From assembly GCA_961205875.1 (NCBI GenBank), contig OY540821.1:372001-436000 (forward strand): a stretch of DNA of 64,000 nt, read 5' to 3'. How positions within the stretch are numbered: the stretch's first letter is position 1; the number at the start of each line of letters is the position of its first letter. The stretch is from Sialis fuliginosa. Taxonomy: Eukaryota > Arthropoda > Insecta > Megaloptera > Sialidae. A program made the position numbers and the translations under genes. Positions 53,851-63,928 of the stretch are shown here, in pieces. The notes under the pieces were generated by a model that saw nothing but the letters and a program-made list of their open reading frames with translations, did not search any database and had not been told where the DNA came from.

Positions 53851-56076
53851 ATGCGTTCGCAAGTATCTGAGAGTGTTACAAGCTTGCGCCTTATGAAAAA
53901 CAGAGAAAGAAATGCGACGAAAAGACAAACAAAGTCTCAAGAATATCGTGAGTCAAGAATACTTATAAAGAGTTCTTATGAGAATGCTGATGAACGTTCT
54001 AATCGACTTTCTCATCTGCGTGAACAACAGAAGAAACGTTTGGAAAATGAGAGTACCGAAAAGTGTTCTCAACGACTGTCTGATATGCGTGACTTGCAGA
54101 ATAAACGTTTGGCAAATGAGAATGCTGAGGAACGTTCTAATCGACTTTCTCATCTGCGTGAACAACAGAAGAAACGTTTGGCAAATGACAGTACTGAAAA
54201 GTGTTCTCAACGACTGTCTGATATGCGTGACTTGCAGAATAAACGTTTGGCAAATGAGAATGCTGAGGAATTTTCTAATCGACTTTCTCATCTGCGTGAA
54301 CAACAGAAGAAACGTTTGGCAAATGAGAGTACCGAAAAGTGTTCTCAACGACTGTCTGATATGCGTGACTTGCAGAATAAACGTTTGGCAAATGAGAATG
54401 CTGAGGAATGTTCTAATCGACTTTCTCATCTGCGTGAACAACAGAAGAAACGTTTGGCAAATGACAGTACCGAAAAGTGTTCTCAACGACTGTCTGATAT
54501 GCGTGACTTGCAGAATAAACGTTTGGCAAATGAGAATGCTGAGGAATGTTCTAATCGACTTTCTCATCTGCGTGAACAACAGAAGAAACGTTTGGCAAAT
54601 GAGAGTACCGAAAAGTGTTCTCAACGACTGTCTGATATGCGTGACTTGCAGAATAAACGTCTGGCAAATGAGAATGCTGAGGAATGTTCTAATCGACTTT
54701 CTCATCTGCGTGAACAACAGAAGAAACGTTTGGCAAATGACAGTACCGAAAAGTGTTCTCAACGACTGTCTGATATGCGTGACTTGCAGAATAAACGTTT
54801 GGCAAATGAGAATGCTGAGGAATGTTCTAATCGACTTTCTCATCTGCGTGAACAACAGAAGAAACGTTTGGCAAATGAGAGTACCGAAAAGTGTTCTCAA
54901 CGACTGTCTGATATGCGTGACTTGCAGAATAAACGTTTGGCAAATGAGAATGCTGAGGAATGTTCTAATCGACTTTCTCATCTGCGTGAACAACAGAAGA
55001 AACGTTTGGCAAATGAGAATACCGAAAAGTGTTCTCAACGACTGTCTGATATGCGTGACTTGCAGAATAAACGTTTGGCAAATGAGAATGCTGAGGAATG
55101 TTCTAATCGACTTTCTCATCTGCGTGAACAACAGAAGAAACGTTTGGCAAATGAGAGTACCGAAAAGTGTTCTCAACGACTGTCTGATATGCGTGACTTG
55201 CAGAATAAACGTTTGGCAAATGAGAATGCTGAGGAACGTTCTAATCGACTTTCTCATCTGCGTGAACAACAGAAGAAACGTTTGGCAAATGAGAGTACTG
55301 AAAAGTGTTCTCAACGACTGTCTGATATGCGTGACTTGCAGAATAAACGTCTGGCAAATGAGAATGCTGAGGAATGTTCTAATCGACTTTCTCATCTGCG
55401 TGAACAACAGAAGAAACGTTTGGCAAATGAGAGTACCGAAAAGTGTTCTCAACGACTGTCTGATATGCGTGACTTGCAGAATAAACGTTTGGCAAATGAG
55501 AATGCTGAGGAACGTTCTAATCGACTTTCTCATCTGCGTGAACAACAGAAGAAACGTTTGGCAAATGACAGTACTGAAAAGTGTTCTCAACGACTGTCTG
55601 ATATGCGTGACTTGCAGAATAAACGTCTGGCAAATGAGAATGCTGAGGAATGTTCTAATCGACTTTCTCATCTGCGTGAACAACAGAAGAAACGTTTGGC
55701 AAATGAGAGTACCGAAAAGTGTTCTCAACGACTGTCTGATATGCGTGACTTGCAGAATAAACGTTTGGCAAATGAGAATGCTGAGGAACGTTCTAATCGA
55801 CTTTCTCATCTGCGTGAACAACAGAAGAAACGTTTGGCAAATGACAGTACTGAAAAGTGTTCTCAACGACTGTCTGATATGCGTGACTTGCAGAATAAAC
55901 GTCTGGCAAATGAGAATGCTGAGGAATGTTCTAATCGACTTTCTCATCTGCGTGAACAACAGAAGAAACGTTTGGCAAATGAGAGTACTGAAAAGTGTTC
56001 TCAACGACTGTCTGATATGCGTGACTTGCAGAATAAACGTTTGGCAAATGAGAACATGCTAATCGTCTTCAATTAA
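53851..56076 (+). pseudogene. Helitron N-terminal region with fifteen 46-residue repeats
   Basis: After MKNRERNATKRQTKSQEYRE the protein is 15 copies of a 46-residue unit, each made of two related 23-mers: ENAEERSNRLSHLREQQKKR-LAN and ESTEKCSQRLSDMRDLQNKR-LAN. Charge pattern and lack of Pro predict long coiled-coil helices, strongly basic. Degenerate repeats of this type precede DUF6570-like domains in Helitron proteins. The frame leaves the repeat pattern at 56050 (NENMLIVFN, stop); one frame over it would run on into RLQLMRSAAQNRRQH, so a small deletion broke it. The start at 53851 is simply the first Met; an ATG at 53814 lies in another frame. Confidence 0.8.
53976..56058 (+). repeat. 15 x 138-bp tandem coding repeat
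   Basis: Unit of 138 bp (two 69-bp half-units), nearly identical across copies; variants are limited to a few positions (GAGAGT or GACAGT, GAATGT or GAACGT, TTGGCA or CTGGCA). Because 138 is divisible by three and no stop occurs in three other frames, long spurious ORFs exist on both strands (53978-56062 plus, 53953-56004 minus). Confidence 0.95.
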
Positions 56077-56714
56077 TGCGCAGTGCAGCTCAAAATCGCA
56101 GACAGCATTTCGGTGAGTATGAATTTAAAAAAGCAATTAATTTACACGCTGATATTCCTTGTGCAATATGTAATAAAACACTTTACCCTCAGCAGCGTAC
56201 AATTTTACGTGCCCAAAATTTCTCCTCTCTTTTACCTAATTATTTACACGATCACGGAGAAATTATAACGTGCTCTCGTTGTTCAACTAACATAAAAAAA
56301 CGTAAAATTCCATCTCAAGCTTCGTGGAATAAAATGACTGTGATGGCCACACCTCCAGAGTTAGCTGTTTTAACTGAAGTTGAACAACGATTGTTATGTA
56401 GGGTTGTGCCATTTTTAAAAATTCTAAAAGTTCAAAATAGGTTCAGTCAGAAATGGTGTAAGGGACAAGTAGTATTATTCGCACAAGACGTGATAGACCT
56501 AGCTGAGCAACTTCCGCTTCAATTAAACCAAGCCGGGATTTTTATAGTAGCGGAAAACCTTGAAAATTTAAAACGTTCAAGACAATTTCAAATTGATATG
56601 GGAAGAATACAACGATCTCTGCAATGGTTATTACTAAATAATTCACTGTATAAAGATGTTCGACCGTTTTTTGGTTCAAATGTCATTAACATATCTGGTT
56701 ACTCAAATTTCTGA
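56076..56714 (+). pseudogene. Helitron DUF6570-like region
   Basis: Reads MRSAAQNRRQHFGEYEFKKA, then a zinc-binding-like set CAICNKTLYPQQR and CSRCSTNIKKRKIP, followed by PPELAVLTEVEQRLLCRVVP and RPFFGSNVINI. The cysteine pairs and the PPELxxLTxxExxLLxRVxPF motif are typical of the region upstream of Helitron Rep in animals. The frame ends in NISGYSNF, while the next ORF overlaps in another frame, so a frameshift lies near 56690. Function of this domain is unknown. Confidence 0.75.
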
Positions 56715-57411
56715 TAAAACTACAATGACAGAAATGCTTGCACCTCCAGTAGTGCCTTTTAATAGGTACATAAATATTTGCGAAAATATCGCGATTTTAC
56801 GAGGATCGTTCAATCAGGCCTCTGAGAGGTTTGATGACAATTCTCGCGGCAAACAGTGTACTGGTATTGCAACAATTGCTTGCGCGGCCTTTCATATCCT
56901 CGATCCTCATACTTGGAGTGTAAGTGCTATAGATTATATATTAATTTTGGGAGACAGATACTACCGTGAATGTATTGCTGCTCGACCAAACCCTGATATC
57001 AGAGAGATAAATACCGAATATCTTGCTGTAACAGAACTCTTACGTGAAGTTGTGTACAATAACTCTAATGTAAGTATTGAAATTGGATACGAGGCAGCTT
57101 TTAATGGTCATATTGACAATGACAATATTAACGACGGTTTTCCAAACCTTAAAAATGCTCTAACTAGTTTCTTTAGAGAACACACATATGGGATACTTAT
57201 AATTAATTCAACTTCAGTTGCTGTGCACTGCTCAAATTTCGAACGCGAAAATACTAGTTATTGGCTATTCGATTCACATTCTAGAGGCCCGAAGGGATGT
57301 AAAGCTCCCTTACGAGGTGTAGCTTGTTGCATGCGTTTTAATAACATAACGATTTGCACGCAGTTTTGCATAGAAATTTATACGCTAAGTCTGGTGTCAT
57401 ACATTTACTAA
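56656..57411 (+). pseudogene. Helitron cysteine protease domain (C76/herpes-tegument-like)
   Basis: The true domain starts near residue 45: ILRGSFNQASERFDDNSRGK then QCTGIATIACAA. This has a Gln (54) and a Cys (68) in the arrangement Q...RF...SRGxQC. Later come SVAVHCSNF and YWLFDSHSRGP, where Asp206 and His208 form the D-x-H of the catalytic set. This pattern is that of the deubiquitinase-like C76 peptidases; OTU-type and C76-type proteases are known in some eukaryotic transposons. All key residues are present, so the fold may be intact. A frameshift near 57350 separates it from Rep: here the ORF runs off into a spurious tail ending LVSYIY. Its role may be polyprotein processing or ubiquitin removal; this is inference. 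Confidence 0.7.
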
Positions 57412-59192
57412 ATGTTTATTCGCTGACACCACTAAGAATGTCTTCAGATAATAGGCAAGTTCAGAGCGACCATACATATCTTATTGATTCTATTTATTCT
57501 CAGAGAAATTCACCAGCGGCAATTTGTACTCATAACCAACATCAAGACGAGACTGACATGCAAGTAATAAATACCACAAGTATGCTTCGTTCCATTGACG
57601 ATGGGGTACCTAATTTATTGAATGTTGTTTCTGTCACTGCTGGAGATCTCGAAAATAATCAGATAAGATTATTAGATATTCACAGAAAAACTGCGCCACC
57701 TTTAAACTTAGAGAGAGAACGAAGAATAGAAGAGCTAGGCTGGTATTTTTTATTTCCAGATGGTAAAAATGGTTTTGGCGAGCAGCGGGAAATACCTATA
57801 ACTCCTCTTGATTATTTCCAAGCTCGTGTGATGAGCCACGATCAACGATTCCATAGAACAGATTATTTATTTTTCGCTCTCTCTGTTGTGGAATATTTTA
57901 GAGCCAAATCAAGCGTGTCTGTATCATGCAGAATGCGCCATGGAGAACGTACGCCACAAAGCTTGGTGGACAATATGCATCTTACATTGCGCAACATTCG
58001 AGGATCCGCATCATATTGGAAACCTTGCTGCTCTGAATTGACTGCCATGGTTAGAAGTTTGGGTCCTCTGACATGGTTTGCTACATTTTCTTGTAATGAC
58101 CTTAACTGGATGGACATGTTAAAAGCATTACTTATCGCTGATAGACGAAGCATAAACGAAGCCGAAAATTTACCATTCTCAGAACGGCTCAGCTTAGTCC
58201 AGCGGTACCCAGTGATTGTCGCAAGGCAATTTACTCTCCGCGTCAATGCATTGATTCGTTTTTTAAAAAGCAATCCAGATTGCTTAGGAGGAAATATGAA
58301 CGATTTCTGGCACAGGATTAAGTTCCAGAACAGAAGAAGTCCTCATTTACATATGTTAATTTGGTGTGATAATGTACCAGACTTCCTAACACGTGAAGGA
58401 AAGGAAATTATTGAAATTATCTCGTGTTCAACGAATCCTGAAAGTGACGATTTACGCGATATAGTAAAGAAATGCCTAATTCACAAGCACACAAATACGT
58501 GTTATAAAGACCGCAATAATGGTAGTTGCCGATTTGGATTTCCACGACATATGAGCGAAACAATTAAATGTCTAGGCCCAGATGAAACTTTGGCAAATAA
58601 TGGACACTTTTGTTTATTGAAAAGAACATCAGATGAAGTTATGGTCAATAATTACAATCTCACTCTGCTACGTATATGGCAAGGAAATATGGATATGCAA
58701 CCTTGCGGCAGCGTTACAGCTGTTGCTTATTACGTTGCAAAATATGCCAGTAAATGCGAACCACATGAATCTGGAGATGTCGTCAAGGAAGCAATATTAA
58801 AGGCTAAGAAAAGTGGTGGCACCGTCTGGAACCAGTTATTTTCTGTATCTATGGCAATATTATCGCAACGATTAGTAAGTGCTCCAGAGTGTGCTTATCG
58901 ATTATGCCATTTACCTCTTAAAATGAGTTCACGAAAAGCTGTTTTTGTAAATAGCTGTAAACGTGAGCAGAGATTTAGAATTTTGCGTTTTGAAGGAGAT
59001 GAAACATCAATTTTTAACATCTTCGATCGTTATGTACAAAGACCTTTAAACCTTGAAGATTTGAGTTTGGCTGAATTCGCTGTTAGATTCGAAACGGTTT
59101 CGGGAATAGCTTGGACTGAGGAAGAGGGTGATGCAGAACTAATCGAAAATTTTGACAGCGAACCAACCAGATATACAGGGTGGGGCATTTAA
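57354..59192 (+). pseudogene. Helitron Rep (HUH endonuclease), helicase missing
   Basis: Starts just after the frameshift (HAVLHRNLYAKSGVIHLLNV continues the protease frame). The Helitron-like N-domain includes RIEELGWYFLFPDGKNGFGE and PLDYFQARVMSHDQRF, and LTWFATFSCNDLNW is the usual FxTxSxxxxxW block. The HUH motif is RRSPHLHMLIW with His331 and His333; the Tyr motif is AYYVAKYASK with Tyr460 and Tyr464. Rep nicks and joins single-stranded DNA during rolling-circle transposition. The family protein normally continues into a Pif1 helicase; here coding ends after SEPTRYTGWGI at residue 612. The element is therefore not autonomous. Confidence 0.9.
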
Positions 59193-59269
59193 TTGGTAAT
59201 AAAGTGTTGAAAACGTAAATTATTAAACATAAAAATCTCATTTTTAAAACAGTGTATTTGAAGTGTATC
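59193..59269. other. Short AT-rich spacer after Rep
   Basis: No feature seen apart from the TACAGGGTG-like junction at its left. Confidence 0.3.
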
Positions 59270-59662
59270 GGGAACTATTGAACTAAAAGAGCGGAGCACA
59301 TACGAACTAGTTTCTCTAGTTCTCGTGTAGGAGCGCTCATTTGAACTAGTTCGTTCGTGAACTACACAAGTCTACTCCATGATAATTTATTAATATAAAA
59401 TTATTAATACAATATAATTTAAAATATATATAGTTTGCATTTCTATAGTTTGATGAAAAAAAACATTAGTACAAAATTACTAATTAAACAATTTAACTAT
59501 ACATTAAAAATCCAACAATACATATCTAAATCAATTAATTGTCATCGTATAGTCCGGAAAAAAATTCTATGAACTAAAAGAATTATAAGAACGAACTAGT
59601 TCATTAAAGACAACTGAACTATAGGGAGCGCTCTCTGTAATGAACTAAAATGCCCAACTCTA
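59270..59662. mobile_element. MITE rich in AACTAGTTC boxes
   Basis: GAACTAAAAGAGCGG and GTAGGAGCGCTCATTTGAAC near the left are mirrored by GGGAGCGCTCTCTGTAATGA and the end TGAACTAAAATGCCCAACTC on the right. The palindrome AACTAGTTC or its halves recurs at least five times at both ends. No ORF. A relative of its end is at 41885-41935. hAT affiliation is possible from the TAGAGTTGGGCA-like end. Confidence 0.65.
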
Positions 59663-59689
59663 GAATGCTGCGTGTGGTATTTTCCTGGC

Positions 59690-60315
59690 GACAAACAAAT
59701 GTTTTTAGCAATTTCTTGCGTATACCCTTCCACTAGGTTTTTTTGCTCTACAGCACAAGCAAAGCGAAATAAGCTGATGCCGTATTGCTATAACATCTTG
59801 ATTTTGGTGCTTTGCTTGCCATCATAGCATTTAAACTCTCGTTAGCGTTGCTTGAGGTACATGCTGAGAATTTTTCAGCATTTGAAGCGAATGAACTGAA
59901 GATGTCTTTCAGTTCTTCAAACAAACGCTGATCCTGAAAACCTCCGGGAATTATTTTGTGGTACGTACTATGGTCTTTGAAGGCATGGTACGGAATGCAT
60001 CGAATAGCTTTTGCTAAACCTATACTGTTGCCATTATTCTGAGCTATAGCATATGTGAAACATTGATGCAGATAGACAATGCGATCTTTTGTTAATTATT
60101 TGTGACTTTTTTGAATATTATAAATTTTATTTTTCAGTCTACCTGAAGTGTGATTGATATCAGATTGTTTGATAATAGGATGACTAGCTGCAGCTTTACA
60201 TTCTGCAATTATGGAGCTATAGTCATCTCCTATCAACTTCAAGGTTTTCTGATTGAAGGATTTCATTTTGGGTAACAATTTTGTAGCAACATGTGGCTCC
60301 ATTGCCTTTGCAGAT
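59690..60315 (-). pseudogene. Transposon-like protein with SSNANESLN and KSRCYS motifs
   Basis: Minus strand reads MEPHVATKLLPKMKSFNQKT, LKLIGDDYSSIIAECKAAAS, then, after a TAA, AIRCIPYHAFKDHSTYHKII, ASNAEKFSACTSSNANESLN and AMMASKAPKSRCYSNTASAY. I know this motif set from multi-copy insect proteins of mobile-element type, but I cannot name the superfamily with certainty. Stops and frameshifts break it. Confidence 0.5.
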
Positions 60316-60492
60316 CCCTAAAAATTTCATCTGCAATCATGTTTTGGTGTTGAACTTTTCATGGTACACTTTTTACATATGCGACTACACGTAGAGTAGT
60401 TCAGAACTAAGCCACTTAAACAGCTCCAAAACCATTATTGCAAATGATGCTAATATTTTCAGAAGTTCAGCAATACGAAGACAATTTGAAAT

Positions 60493-60725
60493 ATGAATTT
60501 TAAAAATAATGTTATTGTCGGTGACTCTGATTATCATGCTACAAACTATTTGATGACTCCCTCTAAAAATCCCACAAATCATGCGGAAAATGTATTTAAC
60601 GAATCTTTAATTCGAACCCGAAATGTTGTTGAAAGAAAATATGGAGTCTGGAAGAGAAGGTTCCCAGTTTTAGCATTAGGTTTAAGATTAAAAATGGATA
60701 CAGTATTAGCAACGATAGTTGCTAC
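60493..60725 (+). pseudogene. Harbinger transposase C-terminal fragment
   Basis: Reads VIVGDSDYHATNYLMTPSKN and RTRNVVERKYGVWKRRFPVL: the GDSxY motif with Asp, and the catalytic Glu in VVERKYG. Homology ends near 60725. It does not come from the intact element at 2.4 kb (different sequence) and could derive from a relative of the copy at 50.5 kb, which lacks exactly this part. Confidence 0.8.
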
Positions 60726-60850
60726 TGAATTAGTTCCAGCAGAGTACCTTGCTCCCTGTACATGGTGTTTTATTTTATTTGAAAGAAACTTATTTTTTTT
60801 TAGTAAATATTGTTGAAATGTGTACTTTTTGCTCTATAAATCAAAAATGC

Positions 60851-61625
60851 TTACAAATACCCATAAGGATGTACAGAATAAAGAGCGATTTTGAAAAGGC
60901 TGTAAAACAAAAGACAATCCATTTTTTTCAAATTGGTTTTGGCGCACACCAAATTCACCCGCACATCGTCGTTGGGCCTGGTTAATCGCGCGTAGATGAC
61001 ACAGCCAAAGGACGCCATGCAAGCATCGACAAATCCAACCAATTCCATCCTGGAGAGCTCATAAATGCGCAAGTGTCGAGGGATTGCGAACTCCCGGAGC
61101 AAAGGTGGTTCGCTCCGAAACGCATGCCGCTCTCTTTGGATGTCGTCTGGAGGTGATTGATCTCAATCGATCTGGGCAAGCCATAATCGTTTTATCAATA
61201 ACTTTAGGACTAATGTTACAGGTGCTATTAGGCCCAGTGGATCGTAGAGGCGAGCTACGGTCGACGGTAAGGTCCTTTTCATGCAAGGAGCACTTTCAAT
61301 GTTAACTCCAAAGGAGAAAATGTCCTGGCACGGAGTCCACTGTAACCCCAAGACCTTAAAATAGTCCGTGTCAAAATATATTATCTTCGGGGACCGCTTT
61401 TCTACTGGAATTTGCTCGAGCAACTCCTTGGAATTGGTTGCCCATTTGCATAACTCAAAGCATCGAGCCTTGAATTACTAATACATTAATTGCTAATACA
61501 GTAAAGTAGCCTCGTGCCTCGTCTGGACGCTACAAATGATATCGTCCATGTAGAAGTCTCTATGGACGATGTGCTACGTGTTCCTCAATCGACCCCAATT
61601 TTTACTCTGCTGCGGGGACTGCTCG
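60851..61625 (-). pseudogene. BEL/Pao pol fragment (RT end to RNase H-like region)
   Basis: Minus strand: DFYMDDIICSVQTR near 61550 is the reverse transcriptase YxDD active site. Next come VLGLQWTPCQDIFSF and LPSTVARLYDPLGLIAPVTL, the Pao peptidase/RT-linker signature. Then REFAIPRHLRIYELSRMELV and GFVDACMASFGCVIYARLTR (RNase H-like start) and VNLVCAKTNLK. Frameshifts and stops occur. LTRs, gag and integrase were not found nearby. The possible LTR at 10.7 kb is not demonstrably from this family. Confidence 0.82.
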
Positions 61626-61659
61626 GTGGTAGTTACAGCCCTGGCTGCCAAAAAGGGTC

Positions 61660-62480
61660 ATCCGCGTGCAAAAAAAACATCGCCGCTATCTGGGTGCTTC
61701 ATCATGACAATGCGCCCAGCAACACGTCTCTGCGCGTTCCTGGTGAAGCACAACGTAGCAACATTGCCTCAGCTACCCTACAATTCTGACCTAGCTCCGG
61801 CCATTTTTTTTTGTTTCCAAGGGTCAAGACCACACTCAAAGAATGCCGTTTTGACAGTATTGACGCTATCCAAGCTTTAAAGGAGGTTACCGTCGAGGCC
61901 TTCGAGAGGGCGTACCGGGCAGCATATTTCCAAAAGCCCGTCCAGTACAGAGCAACGGACGAAAATTGTGCTCTGTAAAGCACTGGAGTTTGGAAATCGT
62001 TTCATTGATATTTGCACTCCAAACCCCAGTCGAGTACAGAGCATACTCAGACTGAGGCTAATGTTAGACAGTAGTGAAAGCTTGTACCCCTATTCTCCGT
62101 ATCAACCATAAAATTTATTACATAATAAAATAGCATATAAGAATACTACATTTTCGCTGACGCGAAAATTTTTTAATTTGATATAATAATAAGTAACGCA
62201 TATTTTTTAAACTATAGTTTATAAGCCCCACATCGAGATTCCACGCCTAGTTCTAGTCTGAGTATGCTCTGTACTCGACTGGGGTTTGGAGTGCAAATAT
62301 CAATGAAACGATTTCCAAACTCCAGTGCTTTACAGAGCACAATTTTCATCCGTTGCTCTGTACTGGACGGGCTTTTGGAAATATGCTACCGGGCATAGAA
62401 GAGTCGATGGGAAAAATGTGTAGATTATTACCGGTATTGTCGATAAATCTTTTTTTAAATATATATTTTATGACTTTTAG
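61660..62480 (+). pseudogene. mariner transposase C-terminal half, interrupted
   Basis: WVLHHDNAPSNTSLRV contains the second catalytic Asp (HHDNAP). TLPQLPYNSDLAP carries the third (SDLAP). Then VKTTLKECRFDSIDAIQ and VTVEAFERAYRA. The frame is cut by the element at 61922-62386 and continues KSRWEKCVDYYRY-like to about 62430. GGACACACCTTGTACA at 62481 fits a mariner terminal repeat. The N-terminal half and the left TIR are missing. Frameshifts are present around 61740 and 61800. Confidence 0.85.
61922..62386. mobile_element. 465-bp TIR element with perfect 9-bp target duplication
   Basis: TIRs begin GCATATTTCCAAAAGCCCGT and run about 130 bp. The flanking 9-mers TACCGGGCA (61913-61921 and 62387-62395) are identical. 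A 9-bp duplication points to a Mutator-like element rather than hAT (8 bp) or mariner (TA). It splits the mariner codons at YRA. No ORF. Bases 62067-62106 recur exactly, inverted, at 29466-29505. Confidence 0.9.
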
Positions 62481-62501
62481 GACACACCTTGTACATGTGC
62501 G

Positions 62502-62873
62502 ATGGTCAACTGTCATAAATCTTACGACAAACTTATTTTACGGGAACTATTGGTACAAGATAATTGCAGTACTATCGATGATGAAGGAAAAGCCTATGCA
62601 AACGAGCATGAAGCTCATACCTTAATAAGGAACGAAATGAAAAAACGTGGCTCCGTTATAACCCACCGTCATGTACAATACATACTAATGTACACAATGA
62701 TCGTAATCAATTTAAAACGTTACTCATTGAAAAATACGGCATCGGGAAGACATCCTGCGCAAATACGAATGGTAGCAGTTTTAATTTAACTACATACACG
62801 ACTCTTAATACATCAGAAGTAATTAGACATTCGAAGAATATTAAACTCGTTCTATCTGCAAAAATTAGCTGAA
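62502..62873 (+). pseudogene. Unrecognised ORF with one frameshift
   Basis: First part: MVNCHKSYDKLILRELLVQD, DEGKAYANEHEAHTLIRNEM and GSVITHRHVQYI. One frame over, from about 62673, it is open as HNDRNQFKTLLIEKYGIGKT, NTSEVIRHSKNIKLVLSAKI to TGA near 62872. The two parts read as one protein of about 120 residues. Charged and helical, with no domain that I recognise. A polyadenylation-like AATAAA follows at 63095. Could be a host or element gene relic. Confidence 0.35.
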
Positions 62874-62874
62874 A

Positions 62875-63312
62875 TGAAACCAAGGAAATTGATTTCTGGC
62901 GAGCGTTTGTACTGGAAACTCAAAGACAGATGTAAATGCTCACAGAATAACTCAGCAACATAGCGGTATATCATGTGTGTTCAAAAATAACATTGTCACC
63001 CCCACTGAAAACTGAAATGTTTGCTTTGCAAGAAAAATTGTATTTATTTGAATTAAGTACTCTCTAAAATGTTAAATTTCATGAAGTTTCAATTTAAATA
63101 AAAAATTTATATTGTATTATAAAGAGTTTTATTGTATTACTATTTCAAAGCGTGAATTGAAAAAAAAAAATTTAATAATACAAATGAAGAACTAATTAAC
63201 TGATCGAAATATAATAAAATAAAATATATTTAAAAAACAGTGCTATAGAAAATAATTACATGCAATTTCAATTTGTCCCACTTTACGTCTCTTCTACGTC
63301 CGAGTATACGTT
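62875..63312. other. Unannotated AT-rich sequence
   Basis: No gene. AATTTGTCCCACTTTACGT at 63270-63288 recurs as a near-copy at 63942-63960, on the other side of the piggyBac MITE. Confidence 0.4.
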
Positions 63313-63316
63313 TTAA

Positions 63317-63928
63317 CACTAGAAAGACGGGAAAATCTACCTACCTACAAAGACGGCGACCGGTCAAATGACTACAAATTTAGTAAATATCTTTTTTTAT
63401 GAGTGGCGAAAAAAATTTAAAGTAAAGAAATAAAACAAGATCTAATGTATGATTAATTTTAATATTCACACACAATTTTTACATTTCATCTTCGGGTATA
63501 TTTTGCAAAATAGAAAGTATTTCGTTATCTCGAAGCCCTCGAGACATTTTTTCACAAATTACTCACAATAATATCGATCCACAATTACAGGCGGTCGAAA
63601 CTATACTGACCACTCCTTTGACTGATAAAATAAAAGCATTTCATATACGTATTTATTGTTATACCCTCTCAACAACAATTAAAAACATCCAACAATTAAA
63701 AACATTTATCAGATCATAACCGTCAAAAGACCGCCGCCGTCTTTGTCGGTATATCAATATTTTAAACAATAAAGAAAAGACATGTGAATTATTTTGATAC
63801 ATAGTATCATTTAACTACTAGTATTAATAAAAGTCACAAAGTCTCAGTACGGTAAGTCAAATAGTTTTTGAATTATTCAATATTGAAATTGAAATTACCG
63901 TCAAATGACTGCTCCCGTCTTTCTAGTG
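63317..63928. mobile_element. piggyBac-type non-autonomous element, TTAA target
   Basis: TIRs CACTAGAAAGACGGG and complement, flanked by TTAA at 63313-63316 and 63929-63932, the piggyBac target. 612 bp. GACCGGTCAAATGACTAC and GTCAAATGACTGCTCCCGTC give a second, subterminal inverted motif. It retains a scrap of a transposase start (63479-63547). Confidence 0.88.
63479..63547 (-). pseudogene. First codons of a piggyBac-like transposase
   Basis: The minus strand reads MSRGLRDNEILSILQNIPED, then E-M-stop. Short acidic starts of the form MS..L.D.EI...L are typical of piggyBac transposase N-termini, and the reading frame lies within a TTAA-flanked element. The rest of the gene has been deleted, so this explains how the MITE arose from a full element. 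Confidence 0.55.

Larger units (their letters stand above)
53815..59192 (+). mobile_element. Helitron, truncated before the helicase
   Basis: A plus-strand block of four ORFs of a long Helitron polyprotein: repeat-rich N-terminus, DUF6570-like region, cysteine protease and HUH Rep. They are separated only by single-base frame changes, so they were one or two genes. No Pif1-type helicase follows the Rep, and coding ends at TACAGGGTGGGGCATTTAA (59175), an end resembling the TACAGGGTG termini seen elsewhere. Neither Helitron terminus (TC...CTRR with hairpin) was identified. Confidence 0.88.

Noticed and set aside
53953-56062. 683- and 694-residue ORFs in other frames of the Helitron repeat
   Set aside because: They are by-products of a 138-bp repeat that lacks stops in several frames; only the frame leading towards DUF6570 and Rep makes sense.
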